From Bacillota bacterium (GTDB lineage: Bacteria; Bacillota_E; JAJZYS01; JAJYTV01): 64,000 nt of DNA. Made by a program: the position numbers and the translations under genes. Within the stretch, counting starts at the first letter, position 1, and each line of letters opens with the position of its first letter. The stretch is from assembly GCA_021845645.1 (NCBI GenBank), contig JAJZVM010000004.1, forward strand, positions 1 through 64,000. The letters are read 5' to 3'. The notes beneath the pieces were generated by a model, which did no database searches, was not told the DNA's origin, and worked only from the letters and a program-made list of their open reading frames with translations. Below are positions 1-9,015 of this stretch, in pieces.

Positions 1-287
1 GCGGATGCTTTCTTCAGCGTTAGAAGCTTGTCTTCCATGGATCGATCTTACAGCGTGGAGGGTCCTACGACAATACTAATGAAGTGTATGAATGTGCGTG
101 AAAATCGGCAACTGTTACGAACCCCTGGCACACACGCGGACATGGTCTACCGCCGAGTGTACCTGGGTACGATCTCCGGACACATCTGCGCCGCCGCAGG
201 CACCGCGTGGTAAAGTGGACGCTGATGCCTTCCAGCATGCCGGGCGCCCCGGGCATCCGGTCCGGTCTGCAGGCACAGGAGGAAACC
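1..287. other. Intergenic start of window, no gene seen
   Basis: No reading frame here has a credible ribosome binding site, codon bias or recognisable product. The first 130 bases are less G+C-rich than the rest and could hold the promoter of the downstream transporter, but I could not find a convincing -35/-10 pair. The end carries the AGGAGG ribosome binding site of that gene. Confidence 0.5.
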
Positions 288-1478
288 GTGCGCCACAGGA
301 TACCTGGCATCGTCTGGCTGCTCATCGCCGGGGACGGCTTCGCATCGGCGTTCCGTTTCATGGTGATGCCGTTCCTCGCCCTCTACATGCACGCCGTCAC
401 CGGCGCCACACCCGCCGTGGTAGGCATCGTGATCGGCCTCGGCGCCGCATCGAACCTCGTCGCAAGCTTCCTGCTCGGCCCGCTCTCCGACCGCATCGGC
501 CGCAAGCCGTCGCTGATCTGGGGCACCGTGCTGCAGGTGCTGGCGCTCGCAGGCTTTGCCGTGGCGCACAGCCTGGCCTTCTTTGCGGCGCTGCAGGTCC
601 TGTCCGGCATGGTCTGGGCGCTGCAGGGGCCCGCCTACATGGCCCTGCTGACCGACCTGACGCCCGAAAGCTACCGCACACGCATGTTCGGCTTCAACTA
701 CTGGGCCGTCAATATCGGCGCCGCGATCGGTCCGCTTGTGGGCTCCCTGATCGGCGCCGGCCACGCCGCGCTGCCGTTCTTGCTGGCCGCGGCGTCGCAG
801 GTCGTCCTGGCCTTCGCTCTGCTCGCCTTCATTCCGTCGGTGAGCGGCGAGCGTCCGAGCGGCGTCACGAGCCTGGAAAGTCTGAGGCACATGGGGCAGG
901 GACTGCGCCACCACGTGCTCCTCTGGGCGTTCGTCGGCACGTTCCTGACGAGCCTCGCCTACAGCCAGATCGAGACGAACCTCGCACAGTACCTCGGCCT
1001 GCACTATGCGCACGGCGCACAGCTCTTCGCCTATCTGATCGCGGCGAACGCGATCACCGTGGTGCTGCTGCAGCCCTTCCTCAGCCGCTGGCAGGAGGGA
1101 CGGCCGCTGCTTCTCGGCTTTGCCGGCGGCGCCGCCATCTACGCCGTCGCCAACGCGCTCTTCATCCTCGCCGTGGCCCCTTGGGCATGGATCGGCATCA
1201 ACGCCTTCTTCACCGTCGGAGAGGTCCTGCTCGCCCCCGTGGGTCAGGCCGTGATCGCGCGCTACGCCCCGCCGGACCAGCGCGCGACCTACTTCGCGCT
1301 CCAGAACATCGTGTTTGGCCTGGCATTCGCGATCGGGCCGTCGCTAGGCGGCCTTGCGCTCGTTGCCGAGGGCAAGCTGGGCCTGTTCGGCAGCATGGCC
1401 GCCGTCAACCTTCTGGCTCTCGGGGCGTTTCTCGTGGCGTTCGCGCCTTCCAGGGAGACGCACGCACCGGCGGTCTAG
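288..1478 (+). CDS. MFS transporter, drug-efflux-like (DHA1 type)
   Basis: Twelve-helix major facilitator protein of 396 residues, probably a proton-coupled exporter in the cytoplasmic membrane; the substrate cannot be told from sequence. The motif GPLSDRIGRKPSL in the loop after helix 2 is the classic MFS motif A, and the size fits the 12-helix DHA1 families. I chose GTG at 288 because AGGAGG lies a few bases upstream and the protein then begins just before the first helix; an upstream in-frame ATG at 207 has no ribosome binding site and would add a polar tail. The gene stands alone and converges on the HD-GYP gene. Confidence 0.85.
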   Translation: MRHRIPGIVWLLIAGDGFASAFRFMVMPFLALYMHAVTGATPAVVGIVIGLGAASNLVASFLLGPLSDRIGRKPSLIWGTVLQVLALAGFAVAHSLAFFAALQVLSGMVWALQGPAYMALLTDLTPESYRTRMFGFNYWAVNIGAAIGPLVGSLIGAGHAALPFLLAAASQVVLAFALLAFIPSVSGERPSGVTSLESLRHMGQGLRHHVLLWAFVGTFLTSLAYSQIETNLAQYLGLHYAHGAQLFAYLIAANAITVVLLQPFLSRWQEGRPLLLGFAGGAAIYAVANALFILAVAPWAWIGINAFFTVGEVLLAPVGQAVIARYAPPDQRATYFALQNIVFGLAFAIGPSLGGLALVAEGKLGLFGSMAAVNLLALGAFLVAFAPSRETHAPAV

Positions 1479-1497
1479 ATCGCCGGCCGTCCCTGAC

Positions 1498-2610
1498 CTA
1501 CGCCAGCCGCGTCCGCTCGAGCAGGGCCTTGGGCCAGCCGTCGAGCAACTCTTCCACAAAGACGCTCGTGTCGCGCAGGTTGACCTGCCGGCGCCGCACG
1601 GGCTGGTCCATGGCGCTGCCGACGAGCACGCAGAGCGGCTGGAGCGGCGCGCTGATGGTGTGGGCCACCACCTTGGCAAGCGAGCCGTCCGTGAGCCGGG
1701 CGATCGCGCCGTGCGGCACGATCGCGACATGGTGCAGCAGGATCTCGCAAGCCTCGCGGTCCAGGCCCACCCCGGCCTCCTCGCGCATAAGGCGCACGAT
1801 CTCCGCAGGCCGGAAGCGCCGGCGGTGCGGCCGATCGGATCGGATCGCCGCAAAGACGTCGGCTGCGGCGGCGATGCGCGCGAACAGGTAGATGTTCTCG
1901 CCCTGGCGCCCTTCCGGGTAGCCCGAGCCGTCCAGCCGCTCATGGTGCTGGAGCACGACGCTCGCCGAGGTGGGGAACACGGCGGGCAGCCAGCGGTGCA
2001 CGAGCTGCCAGCCCTGGCGCGGGTGCGAGAGCATGGCCGAGACGCCGTCGGCATCAAGCAGCCCAGGGCGCCGCAGGACGCTCTGCGGCAGCTGCCAGAG
2101 GCCGACATCCATCAGCAGCGTGCCGACGCACAGTCGCAGCAGCTGGTCGCGCGGCAGGGGATAGTACCTGCCGATCTGCACGGTAATCGCCGCCACGTCG
2201 ACCGCATGCTCGAAGCGATCGGTGCCTTCGTGGTCCCACGGGCCAAGATCGGCGATCATGGCGTCCGTGGCGAGAACCTCATCGACCAGCTCGCGCGCGG
2301 CGCGCAGCAGCCGTCCGAGCTCCACAGCGGGCGGCTCGCTGCGGACCAGTGCGAGCGCCGCGATGAGGTCGCGCAGAGCAGCCTGCGCTTCCAGATGACT
2401 TACGACCGACACCGTCTGCATCAAAGGGAGCTCGGGGAAGAGCTCGTCCTGCAGAAAGACCTGCTCCACGCCGCGCGACACCAGAGCCTGCAGGTCCTGC
2501 TGGCCCAGCCGGACCCCTGCCGGCACCAGCAGCCCGGCTCCCTGAGGCGCGAGGACGTCGACGGCGGTGCGCCGGCCGATCACGTCCGCCGTAAGCGGGC
2601 ATCGCTGCAT
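1498..2610 (-). CDS. HD-GYP-domain protein with altered metal site
   Basis: Protein of 370 residues with a C-terminal HD-GYP fold, the family that hydrolyses cyclic di-GMP. The signature HHERLDGSGYPEG and the following AADVFAAIRSDRP segment are clear. The helix that should carry the HD pair reads LLMDVG, so the metal-binding histidine is methionine while the aspartate stays. The first histidine (FEHAVDVA) is present. Loss of a metal ligand suggests weak or no phosphodiesterase activity and perhaps a binding or scaffold role (inference). The ATG at 2610 is preceded by GGAAGGTGA; the longer frame to 2649 lacks a site. The N-terminal 100 residues resemble no domain I recognise. Confidence 0.85.
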   Translation of the reverse strand: MQRCPLTADVIGRRTAVDVLAPQGAGLLVPAGVRLGQQDLQALVSRGVEQVFLQDELFPELPLMQTVSVVSHLEAQAALRDLIAALALVRSEPPAVELGRLLRAARELVDEVLATDAMIADLGPWDHEGTDRFEHAVDVAAITVQIGRYYPLPRDQLLRLCVGTLLMDVGLWQLPQSVLRRPGLLDADGVSAMLSHPRQGWQLVHRWLPAVFPTSASVVLQHHERLDGSGYPEGRQGENIYLFARIAAAADVFAAIRSDRPHRRRFRPAEIVRLMREEAGVGLDREACEILLHHVAIVPHGAIARLTDGSLAKVVAHTISAPLQPLCVLVGSAMDQPVRRRQVNLRDTSVFVEELLDGWPKALLERTRLA

Positions 2611-2715
2611 GGCGTTCACCTTCCGACACCATAGTAGCGTCCGACGCACGCGATGAAACTGGCGAAGACGTCAATATGTGACAGAGGCACGGCTGCGGCC
2701 GCGGCCGCGGCGTCA

Positions 2716-2751
2716 CGCGCCGACCGGGCCTGGCGCGGCCGGGTCGGCGCG
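2716..2751 (-). terminator. Hairpin downstream of pspA operon
   Basis: CGCGCCGACC pairs with GGTCGGCGCG around a 16-base loop, just after the PspAA stop codon on the minus strand. There is no T-run, so it may protect the transcript or act as an imperfect terminator. Confidence 0.45.
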
Positions 2752-2776
2752 AGGATGAAGGCTTGGGGCCGCGTCC

Positions 2777-3043
2777 TCAGGCGTGCTGCGTGAAGAGAGC
2801 GCGCGCTTCCTCCAACGTGATGTCCGCCGGCGGTAGCACGAGATCGGACTCACGCAGCACCTCGTCCGGCAACATGCGGCCCTCGCTGCGCACCAGGGCC
2901 AGCAGGGCGTCGCGCCGCTCCGCGAAGCCCTGGCCATCGCCCGCCGTCAACCGCTCCATCAACTCGTCGTCGAGCTTGCGCAGGTTCGCCAAGGCCGTGG
3001 CGGGCAGCTCGTACTGCCCCTCGTGCAGGATGCGGGCGATCAC
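2777..3043 (-). CDS. PspA-associated protein PspAA
   Basis: Small soluble protein of 88 residues matching the PspAA family found next to pspA in many Gram-positive bacteria and archaea. It begins MIARILHEGQYEL, has a charged helical middle, and carries the typical DLVLPPADITLEEAR stretch near the C-terminus. Its ATG overlaps the pspA stop codon as ATGA, so the two are translationally coupled. It probably works with PspA in membrane-stress maintenance; its biochemical role is not established. Confidence 0.85.
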   Translation of the reverse strand: MIARILHEGQYELPATALANLRKLDDELMERLTAGDGQGFAERRDALLALVRSEGRMLPDEVLRESDLVLPPADITLEEARALFTQHA

Positions 3044-3756
3044 TTCTGCTCACCTGCCCCGAGCTTCGCCTTGAGGGCCTGCAGGTCGTCCTCGACCTGC
3101 GCCGCCTGCTTCGTCCGGCTGAGCTCCCGGTCGACCGGGTCGTCGCCGGGGGCCGCGAGCGCATCGTCCAGCACGCCCTTGTCGGTCAGCTCGTCGATGG
3201 CTTGGGCCCGCGCGCGCATGCGTTCGGTCTTGTCCTGCGCGCGCTGCACGGAGAGGCCGACGTCGGCGAGTTCCTCGGACAGCCCTGTCGACGCCTCGCC
3301 CATCTTGACCTGCGCCTGGGCGGTCGTGTACTGGGCCTTGATGACCTCCTTCTGTGCCCGGAAGGAGGCGATCTTCGTGTCGAGGCGCCTGGCGTTCTCC
3401 TCCATCTTGTCTTCCTGCGCCTTGAGCTCGGCGATCTGCCCGTCGAGTCCCCCAGACTGGGCGACGAGGGCAGCCTTGCGCTCCAGCGCCTGGCGCGCCA
3501 GGTCCTCGCGGCCGGCGTTGAGCGCCGCTGCCGCCTCGCTCTGGTACTTGTCGATGTCTCCCTGCAGACGCACCTTCTGCAGCTCGATCTGCTTGCGGGC
3601 TGTGACGGCGTCGGCGAGGCTGCGCTTCACCTGCTGCAGCATCTCCATCTGACGCTCGTAGGAGTAGTCGAGGGTCTGCCGCGGGTCTTCCGCGGCGTCG
3701 AGCGCCGCAGACACCTTGGACTTGAAGATCGTCGACATGCGTGACATGAGACCCAT
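3040..3756 (-). CDS. pspA: PspA/IM30 family membrane-stress protein
   Basis: Peripheral membrane protein of 238 residues, almost entirely charged coiled coil, as in PspA, LiaH and Vipp1 (ESCRT-III-like scaffold that binds and repairs stressed membranes). The start MGLMSRMSTIFKSKV is typical, and the segment EDPRQTLDYSYERQ is a family hallmark. I start it at the ATG at 3756 rather than the one four codons upstream, because a G-rich ribosome binding site then falls at normal distance. It forms an operon with PspAA and is divergent from the isoaspartyl dipeptidase gene; no LiaRS or PspBC partner is visible nearby. Confidence 0.9.
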   Translation of the reverse strand: MGLMSRMSTIFKSKVSAALDAAEDPRQTLDYSYERQMEMLQQVKRSLADAVTARKQIELQKVRLQGDIDKYQSEAAAALNAGREDLARQALERKAALVAQSGGLDGQIAELKAQEDKMEENARRLDTKIASFRAQKEVIKAQYTTAQAQVKMGEASTGLSEELADVGLSVQRAQDKTERMRARAQAIDELTDKGVLDDALAAPGDDPVDRELSRTKQAAQVEDDLQALKAKLGAGEQK

Positions 3757-3865
3757 GTCTGCCCCCATCCTCTCTGCGCGGCCACTTCCGGTCCGTTTCC
3801 AATATAGCACGCCGCCGCAGGCGGCGTGGCTCGCTCCGTGGCGAGGCGGGAAGACTGGCTCAGGG

Positions 3866-5119
3866 GTGGTCACGCTGTTCGATCTGCTGCGGGGGGCCGA
3901 GTGCTATGCGCCCGAGCCGCTCGGCAGGCAGGACGTGCTGATCGCCGGGGGCTTCGTCGCGCGCGTCGCGCCGCACATCGCACCCGAGCGCGGCATCCTG
4001 CCGGACCTCAGGGTGCACGATCTCCATGGGCGCATCCTCGTTCCCGGGTTCATCGACATGCATGTGCACATCGCCGGCGGCGGCGGCGAGGGCGGCTACC
4101 AGCACCGCACGCCGCCGATCGAGCCGCGGGCGCTCGGGCCGCACGGCACGACGGGCGTTGTCGGTCTTCTGGGCACCGACGGCGTCACCCGCTCCGTCGC
4201 CGACCTCCTGGCCGAGGCGCGCCGCCTGACGGCCCTCGGCCTCACCGCGGACATCTTCACCGGCGCGTACCAGCTGCCCACCCGCACCCTGACGGGCAGC
4301 GTGCGCTCGGATCTCGTCTTCCTGCCGGAGGTGCTCGGCGCAGGCGAGATCGCGATCGCCGACGACCGCGGCAGCCACCCGTCGGGACACGACCTCGTCG
4401 CGATCGGCGCCGAGGTGCGGGTCGGCGCCCTTTTGGCCGGCAAGAAGGGGATCCTGCACATCCATGTCGGTGACGGCCACCGCCGCCTTGAGGCGCTGCG
4501 CCAAGCCTTGCGGCGCAGCGCCCTGCCGGAGGACCTCTTCTCGGCGACGCACCTCAACCGCAATGGGGACCTCTACGCGGAGGCGGCGGACCTGACGCGC
4601 ATGGGCGCCTACGCCGACGTCACCGCAGGCATCTTCCCCGCCCCGGGTGACCTGCGTCCCGTCGACCCTGCGGAGGCGCTCGCGGATCTCCTGCACCGCG
4701 GCCACCCCGAGCGCGTGACGATGAGTTCGGACGGACAGGGCTCCTCTCCCGTCTTCGACCAGCAGGGCAGGCTCGTGGGGCTCGGCATCGGGCAGGCTTC
4801 GCGCCTGCACTGGGCGTTGCGCCGGGCCGTGCTGAAGCACGGGGCGCCCCTCGAGCTGGCCCTTGCCGCGGTCACCTCCCACGTCGCCGCGGCCTTGGGC
4901 CTGCCCAGGCGTGGCCGCATCACCGCCGGCGGCGCGGCCGACCTCGTCGTGCTCGACGACAACCTCGACGTGCACGAGGTGTTCGCGCGCGGGCGCCTCT
5001 GCGCCCGGGACGGTCAATGGCTGCTGCCGGATCCCTTCCAGCCGGAAGCGGCCGCGAAGGGCCTGAGGAGGCTAGCGAAGACGAGAAGCCGGTCTCCCGG
5101 TGGCGCGTACGGCAGCTGA
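3866..5119 (+). CDS. iadA: Beta-aspartyl-peptidase (isoaspartyl dipeptidase)
   Basis: Amidohydrolase of about 417 residues that cleaves isoaspartyl dipeptides arising from damaged protein. GFIDMHVHIAGGGGEGG supplies the first metal histidines; LAGKKGILHIHVGDG carries the likely carboxylated lysine and a further histidine; HLNRNG, TAGI and MSSDGQGSSPVF are family-specific. I use GTG at 3866, where the protein begins in register with known homologues, although the ribosome binding site is weak. The family is usually about 390 residues; the extra C-terminal residues overlap the convergent MinD-like gene by 106 bases, which is unusual for this compact genome. Confidence 0.9.
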   Translation: MVTLFDLLRGAECYAPEPLGRQDVLIAGGFVARVAPHIAPERGILPDLRVHDLHGRILVPGFIDMHVHIAGGGGEGGYQHRTPPIEPRALGPHGTTGVVGLLGTDGVTRSVADLLAEARRLTALGLTADIFTGAYQLPTRTLTGSVRSDLVFLPEVLGAGEIAIADDRGSHPSGHDLVAIGAEVRVGALLAGKKGILHIHVGDGHRRLEALRQALRRSALPEDLFSATHLNRNGDLYAEAADLTRMGAYADVTAGIFPAPGDLRPVDPAEALADLLHRGHPERVTMSSDGQGSSPVFDQQGRLVGLGIGQASRLHWALRRAVLKHGAPLELALAAVTSHVAAALGLPRRGRITAGGAADLVVLDDNLDVHEVFARGRLCARDGQWLLPDPFQPEAAAKGLRRLAKTRSRSPGGAYGS

Positions 5120-5862
5120 ACGTCGCCTTCCCCGCCCGCCTGGCCGATCACGGCCGCGGGCCGCGGGCCCGCCACGCTGCTCGTCAGGGGCCCGTGCACG
5201 GCGATCGGAACCGCCCCGAAGGCAGACATCACCGCGTCAAGGCGGGAGTCGCCGAGGGCGGGCAGGTCGAGCAGGAGGACGTCAGGACGCCCCCAGACCA
5301 CATCCTCCCGGAACCGCCCGAGAACCGTGTGAAGGCCCCCGCCCTGCCAGGGCAGCGGACCATGCTCCGGCCAGAAGGTCGCGAGCGACTGTACCCGCAT
5401 GCCCTGCCACGGCAGGCTCAGGATGAGGCTTTCTACCAGGATCGGCGGGTGATGCAGCCCCAGCCTGCCCAGCAGGCCGGGCGCGCCGAGATCTGCGTCG
5501 AGGATGGCCACGGACCGACCGAGGCCCTGCAACGCAAGCGCGAGGGCGATGAGCGCCGTGCTGCGCCCGCTGCCCGCGCCGCCGTAGATCCCGAGCACCT
5601 CGGCGGTTCCCAGTCCTCCGACCTCCGCCCGCAGGGCCCGCGCAAGGCGCGCTGGATCCCGCACGCCGCCGACAGGGAGGTCGCAGCCCTGCCGTTCGCG
5701 GCATGCGTCGAGGAACGGGCCGTGCCACGGGCTTGCGGGATCGGGCAGTTGAAGCGTGCCGTCGCCGACGAGACCGAGCCTGTCAGGCGGCGCCAGCAGC
5801 AGCGGGTGCCGGGGCCAGCTGTCCAAGATCGCTACCGCCTCCCACGCGCGTGTGACGCACAC
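5014..5862 (-). CDS. MinD/Mrp-like P-loop protein with altered Walker A
   Basis: Protein of up to 282 residues with a SIMIBI-type NTPase core: IYGGAGSGRSTALIAL is the P-loop, SVAILDADLGAPGL is the switch I-like strand of MinD/ParA proteins, and DVLLLDLP is a Walker B-like strand. The usual deviant Walker A is KGGxGKS/T; here the first lysine is Tyr and the P-loop lysine is Arg, so ATP hydrolysis may be lost (inference). The N-terminal 90 residues are not recognised. GTG at 5862 opens the frame but lacks a good ribosome binding site; a TTG at 5826 has GGGAGG upstream and may be the true start. Its 3' end overlaps iadA. Confidence 0.65.
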   Translation of the reverse strand: MCVTRAWEAVAILDSWPRHPLLLAPPDRLGLVGDGTLQLPDPASPWHGPFLDACRERQGCDLPVGGVRDPARLARALRAEVGGLGTAEVLGIYGGAGSGRSTALIALALALQGLGRSVAILDADLGAPGLLGRLGLHHPPILVESLILSLPWQGMRVQSLATFWPEHGPLPWQGGGLHTVLGRFREDVVWGRPDVLLLDLPALGDSRLDAVMSAFGAVPIAVHGPLTSSVAGPRPAAVIGQAGGEGDVQLPYAPPGDRLLVFASLLRPFAAASGWKGSGSSH

Positions 5863-5963
5863 TTCCAGTCTAGCCTTGCGGCATCCTGCAGGGGCTTTGT
5901 CACGGCATGTCCATTTGGCCCTCTCGATGTGTCTGATTGGTCATGATCTGGTGACGTTTTCAC

Positions 5964-5992
5964 TTGGCATTTGGCCACTTATTCGGTATCCT
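5964..5992 (+). promoter_or_regulatory. Promoter of the cytochrome oxidase operon
   Basis: TTGGCA (5 of 6 to consensus -35) is followed after exactly 17 bases by TATCCT (4 of 6 to -10), a good primary-sigma promoter about 110 bases before ctaC. The leader contains a hairpin at 6032-6050 (GGCAGGCG pairing with CGCCTGCC around three bases). Confidence 0.6.
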
Positions 5993-6103
5993 TGCGGAGA
6001 CATGAATGGGCCACATGGTCCTGCCCGAGATGGCAGGCGCGCCGCCTGCCGCGGAGTTCAGGCCTGATGGCCGCCCATCGCGAAGATCGGAGGGCGGAGA
6101 TCT

Positions 6104-7123
6104 TTGACAAGGCATCGTCGGCCCAGCTTCAAGGTGTCGCTGCCTCTGGTCGTGACCCTTGCGGCGCTCCTGCTCGGCGGATGCGGGCTCGGCAAGCAGT
6201 CGACGCTCTCACCGGCCGGACCGGTCGCACAGGCGCAGCTCAGCATGCTCTACGAGAGCCTCGCCATCATGGCCGTGATCTTCATCGTAGTCGCAGCGGT
6301 GTTCGTCTACTCCCTGATCCGCTTCCGTGCCCGCAAGACGGACACCGAGCTGCCGAAGCAGGTGCATGGCAGCACGGCACTTGAGATCGCCTGGACCATC
6401 ATTCCGATCATCATCATCGTGGTGCTTTCCATCTCGACAGTGCACTACGCGTTCGCGCTCGAGTCGCCGCCGCAGGGGCCCGGCACCGTGCAGGTGCAGG
6501 TGATCGGCCACCAGTTCTGGTGGGAGTTCCGCTACCCCGGCACTGGCGTCGTGACGGCAAACCAGGTCCACATCCCGGTCGGTAAGAAGGTCAACTTCTC
6601 CCTGCAGTCGGCGGACGTCGTGCACTCGTTCTGGGTGCCGCGCCTCGGCGGCAAGACCGACTTGATCCCGGGCCGCACCAACACGCTCTGGCTCGAAGCC
6701 TCCAAGCCTGGCGTCTATTACGGGCAGTGCGCGCAGCTGTGCGGCGCCGGCCACGCCTACATGAAGTTCACGGTCCTGGCCGAATCGCCTGCCGCCTACC
6801 GCCAGTGGCTGCGTCACATGCAGCACGACACCGTGTCGGCGACGAACCCCGGGCAGCAGGCCGGCCTCGCGCTGTTCAAGCAGGACTGCGCCACGTGCCA
6901 CACCATCCAGGGCACGCCGTTCCAGGGCAAGGTGGGACCGAACCTCACGGCGCTCATGGGCCGCCCGACGATCGGCGCCGGCACCTTGCCGAACACGGCC
7001 GCAGGTCTCGCACAGTGGCTGCACGACCCGTCGGCCGTCAAGCCGGGCGCAAAGATGCCGGATCTCGGCCTCTCTGAGAGCCAGATCCACTCGCTCGTCG
7101 CCTTCCTGGAGACCCTCAAGTAG
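6104..7123 (+). CDS. ctaC: Cytochrome c oxidase subunit II with fused cytochrome c (caa3 type)
   Basis: Lipoprotein of 339 residues. The signal peptide ends in LLLGGCG, so Cys27 should be lipidated. Two transmembrane helices follow (about 46-70 and 90-115), then the cupredoxin domain with the binuclear CuA site: VVHSFW histidine, GQCAQLCGAGHAYM cysteines, histidine and methionine. The C-terminal quarter is a fused cytochrome c with CATCH heme attachment and a methionine near GAKMPDLG. It accepts electrons outside the membrane and passes them to subunit I. TTG at 6104 is chosen because GGAGGGCGGAG lies just upstream. First gene of the oxidase operon. Confidence 0.95.
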   Translation: MTRHRRPSFKVSLPLVVTLAALLLGGCGLGKQSTLSPAGPVAQAQLSMLYESLAIMAVIFIVVAAVFVYSLIRFRARKTDTELPKQVHGSTALEIAWTIIPIIIIVVLSISTVHYAFALESPPQGPGTVQVQVIGHQFWWEFRYPGTGVVTANQVHIPVGKKVNFSLQSADVVHSFWVPRLGGKTDLIPGRTNTLWLEASKPGVYYGQCAQLCGAGHAYMKFTVLAESPAAYRQWLRHMQHDTVSATNPGQQAGLALFKQDCATCHTIQGTPFQGKVGPNLTALMGRPTIGAGTLPNTAAGLAQWLHDPSAVKPGAKMPDLGLSESQIHSLVAFLETLK

Positions 7124-7149
7124 GCAGCGCAGGAGGAGGTACACGGACC

Positions 7150-9015
7150 ATGGCGGCGATCACCGAGCGTGTGGCCCTCGCGCACCCCCAGGCACGCAGC
7201 TACCACGGCATCTGGGCGTGGCTGGCGAGCGTCGATCACAAGAAGATCGGCATCATGTACATCTACGCCGCACTGTTCTTCATGGCCTTCGGCGGCGCCG
7301 AGGCGCTCCTCGTGCGCATCCAGCTCTGGCAGCCGGACAACCACTTCGTCTCGGCAGAGACCTTCAACCAGCTCTTCACGATGCACGGCGTGACGATGAT
7401 CTTCCTGGTGGCGATGCCGATCCTGATCGGCTACATCAACGCGATCGTGCCGCTGCAGATCGGCGCGCGCGACGTCGCGTTCCCGCGCATGAACGCGCTG
7501 TCTCTCTGGCTCTTCGTCCTGGGCGGGCTCTTCATGTACACGAGCTGGTTCATGGGCGGCGCGCCGGACGCCGGCTGGTTCAACTATGTGCCGCTCTCCG
7601 GGGCCCACTACAGCCCCGGCGCCGGTGTCGACTTCTACGACATCGGTTTGCAGATCACCGGCATCGGCACGCTGATGACGGCGATCAACTTCCTTGTGAC
7701 CATCCTCAACATGCGCGCGCCCGGCATGCGCCTTCTGCGCATGCCGATGTTCACCTGGTCGGCGCTGATCACCATGCTGCTGATCCTGTTCGCCTTCCCG
7801 CCGATCACGGTGAACCTCATCCTGCAGATGATGGACCGGCTGTTCCACGCGACCTTCTTCAACATACCGCTCGGCGGCAATGCGCTCCTCTGGCAGAACC
7901 TCTTCTGGATCTTCGGCCATCCCGAGGTGTACATCGTCATCCTGCCGGCCTTCGGCATCATCTCGGAGATCATCCCGACGTTCAGCCGCAAGCCGCTCTT
8001 CGGCTACGAGTCGATGGCGCTCGCGCTCTCGGTGATCGCGTTCCTGTCGTTCATGGTCTGGACGCACCACATGTTCGCCGACGGGCTCGGCCCGATCGTC
8101 AACTCGATCTTCGCCATCACCTCGATGCTGATCGCCGTGCCGACGGGCATCAAGATCTTCAACTGGCTCGCGACGCTGTGGGGCGGTCAGATCCGCTTCA
8201 CGACCGCGAACCTCTACGCGCTCGCCTTCATCCCGCTCTTTGTGATCGGCGGCATCAGCGGCGTCATGCTCGCGATGGCCCCGGCCGACCTGCAGTACAA
8301 CGACAGCTACTTCGTCGTCGCGCACTTCCACTACGTCCTGTTCGGCGGCACGCTGATGGGCGCCCTGGCGGGACTCTACTACTGGTTCCCGAAGATCTGG
8401 GGCCGGCTCCTCGACGAGACGCTGGGCCGCTGGAACTTCTGGCTCGTGTTCATCGGGTTCAACGTCACGTTCTTCCCGATGCACATCCTCGGCCTCGAGG
8501 GCATGCCGCGCCGCATCTCGACCTACGCGCCGGGCTACGGCTGGACGACGCCGAACCAGATCGCGACCGTCGGCGCCTTCATCCTGCTGATCGGCATGCT
8601 CATCCTGCTCTACAACCTCATACGCACCTTTGCGAGGAAGCCGGACCTGGTCGCGGACCCGTGGGACGCCCGCTCGCTCGAGTGGTCGATCCCGTCGCCG
8701 ACGCCGGAGTACAACTTCGCGCAGCTGCCCCTCATCGAGCACCGCGACGCCTTCTGGGTCGCAAAGCGCGAGGGTACGGGGGAGTTGCCGAAGGCCGAGC
8801 CGCCGGGACCGATCCACATGCCGTCGCCGAGCCTGTCGCCCTTCTTCCTGGCCCTGACGATCATCATCGCCGGCTACGCGGCCCTGCTGCACGCCGACTG
8901 GCTCGCGCTGCTCGCCATGCTGGCGGTCTTCTGGCAGATCGGCCTGCAGCTCGTGCACGAAGACCCCGGCTACCACGTGCATCCCGAGATCCCGGCGGGA
9001 GGTGCGGCGGAGTGA
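7150..9015 (+). CDS. ctaD: Cytochrome c oxidase subunit I
   Basis: Catalytic subunit of 621 residues, the normal length for caa3 enzymes of Bacillus type. WIFGHPEVYIVILP holds the CuB histidine cross-linked to tyrosine, WTHHMF supplies the next two CuB ligands, and VAHFHYVLFGG carries the heme ligands. After about residue 540 there is a cytoplasmic stretch and two extra helices (SPFFLALTIIIAGY and HADWLALLAMLAVFW), as in 14-helix CtaD. The enzyme reduces oxygen to water and pumps protons. ATG at 7150 has GGAGGAGGT upstream. Its stop overlaps the ctaE start as GTGA. Confidence 0.97.
   Translation: MAAITERVALAHPQARSYHGIWAWLASVDHKKIGIMYIYAALFFMAFGGAEALLVRIQLWQPDNHFVSAETFNQLFTMHGVTMIFLVAMPILIGYINAIVPLQIGARDVAFPRMNALSLWLFVLGGLFMYTSWFMGGAPDAGWFNYVPLSGAHYSPGAGVDFYDIGLQITGIGTLMTAINFLVTILNMRAPGMRLLRMPMFTWSALITMLLILFAFPPITVNLILQMMDRLFHATFFNIPLGGNALLWQNLFWIFGHPEVYIVILPAFGIISEIIPTFSRKPLFGYESMALALSVIAFLSFMVWTHHMFADGLGPIVNSIFAITSMLIAVPTGIKIFNWLATLWGGQIRFTTANLYALAFIPLFVIGGISGVMLAMAPADLQYNDSYFVVAHFHYVLFGGTLMGALAGLYYWFPKIWGRLLDETLGRWNFWLVFIGFNVTFFPMHILGLEGMPRRISTYAPGYGWTTPNQIATVGAFILLIGMLILLYNLIRTFARKPDLVADPWDARSLEWSIPSPTPEYNFAQLPLIEHRDAFWVAKREGTGELPKAEPPGPIHMPSPSLSPFFLALTIIIAGYAALLHADWLALLAMLAVFWQIGLQLVHEDPGYHVHPEIPAGGAAE

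Noticed and set aside
2669..2674. TTGACG on the minus strand before the HD-GYP gene as a promoter
   Set aside because: No -10 element at 16-18 bases; a TACTAT lies 28 bases away, too far.
6814..8982. 722-codon antisense frame opposite ctaC and ctaD
   Set aside because: Composition is charge-rich shadow type and has no ribosome binding site; the sense genes are certain.
7218..9011. Long plus-strand frame through ctaD rich in Arg and Ala
   Set aside because: It is a shadow of the real ctaD frame caused by G/C third-position bias; only its end from 9012 (ctaE) is a real gene.
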